Positions 14,318-16,164 of a DNA stretch of 16,164 bases are shown piece after piece. Location: the NCBI GenBank assembly GCA_023254365.1, contig JALRLQ010000034.1, forward strand, positions 1 through 16,164, written 5' to 3'. A program made the position numbers and the translations under genes. The DNA is from Candidatus Poseidonia sp. GTDB taxonomy: Archaea; Thermoplasmatota; Poseidoniia; Poseidoniales; Poseidoniaceae. The notes below the pieces were generated by a model. That model was not told where the DNA came from. It saw nothing but the letters and a program-made list of their open reading frames with translations, and searched no databases. Position 1 is the first letter of the stretch, and each line of letters opens with the position of its first letter.

Positions 14318-15591
14318 TGCTTGGCCCCCACAACCTGTGCAAGGACCTCAGCAACGCGTTCCACTTGCCGGGTTGGGATGGCACACAAACCGATGCGAAC
14401 CCCACCGGAGAGGGGTACCAGGTAGACGTGGTGCTGCGCGCAGGCTTCGGCGACTGCGCCCGGTTCCTCGCATTCGTACCACGCAAAGAAGCCATCGTGA
14501 CTGGGATTGATGTTTACGCCATGTGTAGCGCACGCCGCCACAAAGCGTTGCCGTCGCTCGGACAGCAACAAGGCCAACCGGTCTCGCTCGTCAGACCACG
14601 CCTGACCACCTTCTGGTGAAGCGTGGAGTTGGCTGAGCACATGCTGGGCCACCCGTGGCGCAGCAGACCAAGTTTGACGCCCTGTGACCCCCATCACGTC
14701 GTTGAGACGAGCGACGCTCTCCTGTTCTGGATGCAGGTAGACCAACGCGCCGGTTCTCAACCCGTAGATGGTGTGGGATTTTGACAACGAGACAGCGAAA
14801 CAGATCAGCATGTTCTCCGGCCATGGCAGCCCTGCATCCAACGCCTCAGCCAGCGTTTCCGCCCAGCCGTGAGGCTCGTCGGCGTAGAGGTGATAGGCGG
14901 CATCGATGAGCAAGGTGTGCCCAACGTGTTCGTGGCGAGTGGCGCTTTCCATGAAAGCGTTGAGCAAGGCGAACCTGCTTTCGGGTGGAAGCGTGAGGCC
15001 GGTGGGGTTGTGTGCAGGGTCGTTGAGCCAGGTCATGACCGTGGATTGGCTCGTGGCCAAGGCTTCCAACTCTGCCGAAAACGAGACAATGTCGAGCAAT
15101 GGGTTGGCCGGATTTTCGGAGACTGGAAGCAACGGATAGGTGGCCAAGTTCAACTGACAGCCTTTCAAGAAACCACCGTAAGGACCCCAGTGACGGTCAC
15201 GCAGCAGGACTGAATCCCCTCGTTCTGCAAAGTTCGACGCTGCGAGATAGAGTGCACCTGAGCCGCCCGGAGTGGCCGTGGCTCCCGAACATACGCCGAG
15301 GTTTTCGAGGGTTGAACGGTGTTCGCCGAGTGCAAGAGAGACGGCAAGGTCGAGAAACGGGGGCAACCCTTTGAGCGGCGCATAAGCGGAAAACTCGACC
15401 GCAGGTGCGACTCGAAGAGCAGCATCCACGACCTGATTGATGGCGAGTTCCCCGCTGTCTTCCAGCAAAGCACCCACCGTGCCGTTGATGGCATCGGCGC
15501 CGGCCGCTGCGGCTTGTTGGTAACGTGCGAACCAACTGAAAATGACGTCGTTTCCCGACTTCTCATGGCCGTGTTGCGCAAGGTATTGCAT
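14314..15591 (-). CDS. Class I/II aminotransferase, PLP-dependent (aspartate/aromatic type)
   Basis: Fold-type I aminotransferase, 425 residues from the chosen start. PLP-site residues seen: NDPAHNPTG with Asn195; DAAYHLYA with Asp230 and Tyr233; SLSKSHTIYGLRTGAL with the Schiff-base Lys271 and Arg279; and near the C-terminus SGGVRIGL with the carboxylate-binding Arg. The glycine-rich GATATPGGSGALYLAA corresponds to the phosphate-binding region. It resembles the tyrosine/aromatic and aspartate aminotransferase branch, but the substrate cannot be fixed. The start ATG 15591 is chosen because GGAGGG lies 4 nt upstream; upstream in-frame ATGs at 15609, 15681 and 15714 lack such a site, and the last lies inside the tRNA. 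It is the first gene of the minus-strand cluster leading to pheS; a link to phenylalanine supply is only suggestive. Confidence 0.9.
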   Translation of the reverse strand: MQYLAQHGHEKSGNDVIFSWFARYQQAAAAGADAINGTVGALLEDSGELAINQVVDAALRVAPAVEFSAYAPLKGLPPFLDLAVSLALGEHRSTLENLGVCSGATATPGGSGALYLAASNFAERGDSVLLRDRHWGPYGGFLKGCQLNLATYPLLPVSENPANPLLDIVSFSAELEALATSQSTVMTWLNDPAHNPTGLTLPPESRFALLNAFMESATRHEHVGHTLLIDAAYHLYADEPHGWAETLAEALDAGLPWPENMLICFAVSLSKSHTIYGLRTGALVYLHPEQESVARLNDVMGVTGRQTWSAAPRVAQHVLSQLHASPEGGQAWSDERDRLALLLSERRQRFVAACATHGVNINPSHDGFFAWYECEEPGAVAEACAQHHVYLVPLSGGVRIGLCAIPTRQVERVAEVLAQVVGAKQ

Positions 15592-15595
15592 GCTA

Positions 15596-15601
15596 CCCTC
15601 C
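15596..15601 (-). promoter_or_regulatory. Ribosome binding site fixing the aminotransferase start
   Basis: GGAGGG on the minus strand, followed by TAGC and ATG 15591, is a near-ideal Shine-Dalgarno at 4-nt spacing. It decides between four possible in-frame starts. Confidence 0.7.
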
Positions 15602-15709
15602 ACGTCCATGGGCCTCGCAACCCCTTGTGCTTCTTGGCTTTGCCCGTTGTCTCGGACGGAGGCCTCGGCCGCTTTCTTCATCAAGGGGTGGCACCACCCA
15701 TCATCCGAA

Positions 15710-15783
15710 GCCAACGTAGCACAGTCTGGTAGTGCGTCTGATTTGTAATCAGACGGTCGGGGGTTCGAGTCCCTCCGTTGGCT
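15710..15783 (+). tRNA. tRNA-Thr (anticodon TGT)
   Basis: A full 74-nt cloverleaf folds by hand. The acceptor GCCAACG pairs with CGTTGGC (15776-15782), discriminator T15783. D-stem GCAC/GTGC (15719-15722, 15732-15735) has a GG in the loop. Anticodon stem TCTGA/TCAGA (15737-15741, 15749-15753) encloses loop TTTGTAA, giving anticodon TGT (reads ACA, threonine). The variable loop is CGGTC; the T-stem GGGGG/CCCTC contains one G-T pair and has loop TTCGAGT. There is no intron and the CCA end is not encoded, as usual in many archaea. A T-rich trailer and a weak 5-bp hairpin (15787-15802) follow and may mark the 3' end of transcription. No clear TATA box is visible upstream. Confidence 0.95.
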
Positions 15784-15805
15784 CTTCTGTTCTCAAAAAC
15801 AGCGA

Positions 15806-15814
15806 TTCATATAC
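15806..15814 (+). promoter_or_regulatory. TATA-like box for the DUF2892 gene
   Basis: TTCATATAC begins 29 nt before ATG 15835 and is identical in sequence and spacing to the box at 10994. No Shine-Dalgarno is seen before the ATG, so a leaderless transcript is likely. Confidence 0.6.
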
Positions 15815-15834
15815 TCATGCGTTGAGTCATAAGC

Positions 15835-16065
15835 ATGCTGGAATGCAACATTGACGCCCGTGGAAAAGCAGCCCGTCTTCTCGGCGGAATGGCATCCGTT
15901 GGTTTTTCCATCGTTCTCGCAGGATTGTTGCTGACCGAAATCGCCGCTGTACCGTTCGGCTGGTACGCCGTTGCAGGCGCCATGGTTGGTGGTGCCTTCG
16001 CTATCTTTGAGGCTCGTGCCGGCTGGTGTGTTGTTCGAGCCTTGGGCATCAGGACACCGCTTTGA
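15835..16065 (+). CDS. DUF2892 small membrane protein
   Basis: 76 residues with two hydrophobic helices (about 20-40 and 43-60) separated by a short turn. The pattern RLLGGMASVGFSIVLAG, then WYAVAGAMVGGAFAIFEARAGWCVVRALGIRTP, is that of DUF2892 (the domain found alone or after rhodanese in YgaP-like proteins), including the Cys of GWCVVRA near the C-terminus. The function of the stand-alone form is unknown; links to sulfur handling come only from rhodanese fusions. It starts at ATG 15835 with its own TATA-like box, 51 nt after the tRNA end. A partial folD begins 41 nt after its stop. Confidence 0.85.
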   Translation: MLECNIDARGKAARLLGGMASVGFSIVLAGLLLTEIAAVPFGWYAVAGAMVGGAFAIFEARAGWCVVRALGIRTPL

Positions 16066-16106
16066 CGGAAGCGAACGCTCAAGAGGACCACCCCTGTCGA
16101 GGGAGT

Positions 16107-16164
16107 GTGACTGCCCGGCGCTTGGATGGAAAACAGTGCGCTAAAGAGGTTGAAGCCAACCTCA
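16107..16164 (+). CDS. folD: FolD, methylenetetrahydrofolate dehydrogenase/cyclohydrolase (N-terminus only)
   Basis: From a GTG at 16107 the frame reads VTARRLDGKQCAKEVEANL and continues off the window. This matches the FolD N-terminus (consensus MTAxxLDGKxxAxxIxxEL), including the LDGK start of the substrate domain. FolD interconverts methylene- and formyl-tetrahydrofolate. GAGGGAG at 16099-16105 is a ribosome site, though very close to the GTG. There is no in-frame ATG upstream, and the frame is open back through the 41-nt gap. Only 19 full codons are visible, so the catalytic Lys and NADP site cannot be checked. Confidence 0.75.
   Translation, partial: MTARRLDGKQCAKEVEANL

Noticed and set aside
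15592..15714. N-terminal extension of the aminotransferase up to ATG 15714
   Set aside because: The extension would run into the tRNA gene, and an ideal ribosome site marks ATG 15591.
15787..15802. CTGTT-CTCAAA-AACAG hairpin after the tRNA as a terminator
   Set aside because: A 5-bp weak stem without a following T-run; it could equally be chance, so it is only mentioned with the tRNA.
16146..16163. Perfect 7-bp hairpin GAGGTTG-AAGC-CAACCTC at the window end, considered as a terminator or start of an RNA gene
   Set aside because: It lies inside the folD frame (codons for KEVEANL) and has no T-tract, so chance pairing in coding sequence is more likely.

Overview
The window looks like a stretch of euryarchaeal chromosome, most likely a planktonic Marine Group II / Thermoplasmatota-type genome. 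This is inferred from gene content: an archaeosine-type tRNA-guanine transglycosylase, a CTP-dependent (DUF120) riboflavin kinase, an archaeal-style PheS, an intronless tRNA-Thr without encoded CCA, and TATA-like boxes a fixed 29-30 nt upstream of several start codons. No rRNA, insertion sequence, CRISPR array or phage gene is visible, and coding density is very high.

Left part, plus strand (1-7849): a long tgtA-like gene is followed by a tightly coupled set of two ABC ATPases alternating with two ABC-2 type permeases, joined by three 4-nt ATGA overlaps. An unrecognised lipocalin/tocopherol-cyclase-like protein follows 10 nt later. The second permease carries an acidic DxDxDG-rich, calcium-site-like insert in the loop after its first membrane helix.

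Middle part, plus strand (7850-11472): a four-helix membrane protein with a bacterial-PH-like domain, a small TPR-like protein, truA, and, beyond the convergent gene ribK (minus strand, overlapping truA by 15 nt), a very charged protein of unknown function.

Right part: a minus-strand cluster (15591 down to 11476) reads aminotransferase, small two-helix zinc-ribbon protein, pheS, a YbjQ/UPF0145 protein and a membrane-anchored YbjQ-like paralogue. On the plus strand at the far right lie tRNA-Thr(TGT), a 76-residue DUF2892 membrane protein, and the first 19 full codons of folD, which runs off the edge.

The most unusual items are the transglycosylase, which keeps both catalytic aspartates but appears to lack the zinc ligands and contains a degenerate ArcS-like segment; the double ABC system with its calcium-site-like loop and attached beta-barrel-like protein; and the recurrent TTCATATA-type box at constant distance from start codons, which points to leaderless transcripts. 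Family assignments rest on reading motifs by eye; no database search was possible.
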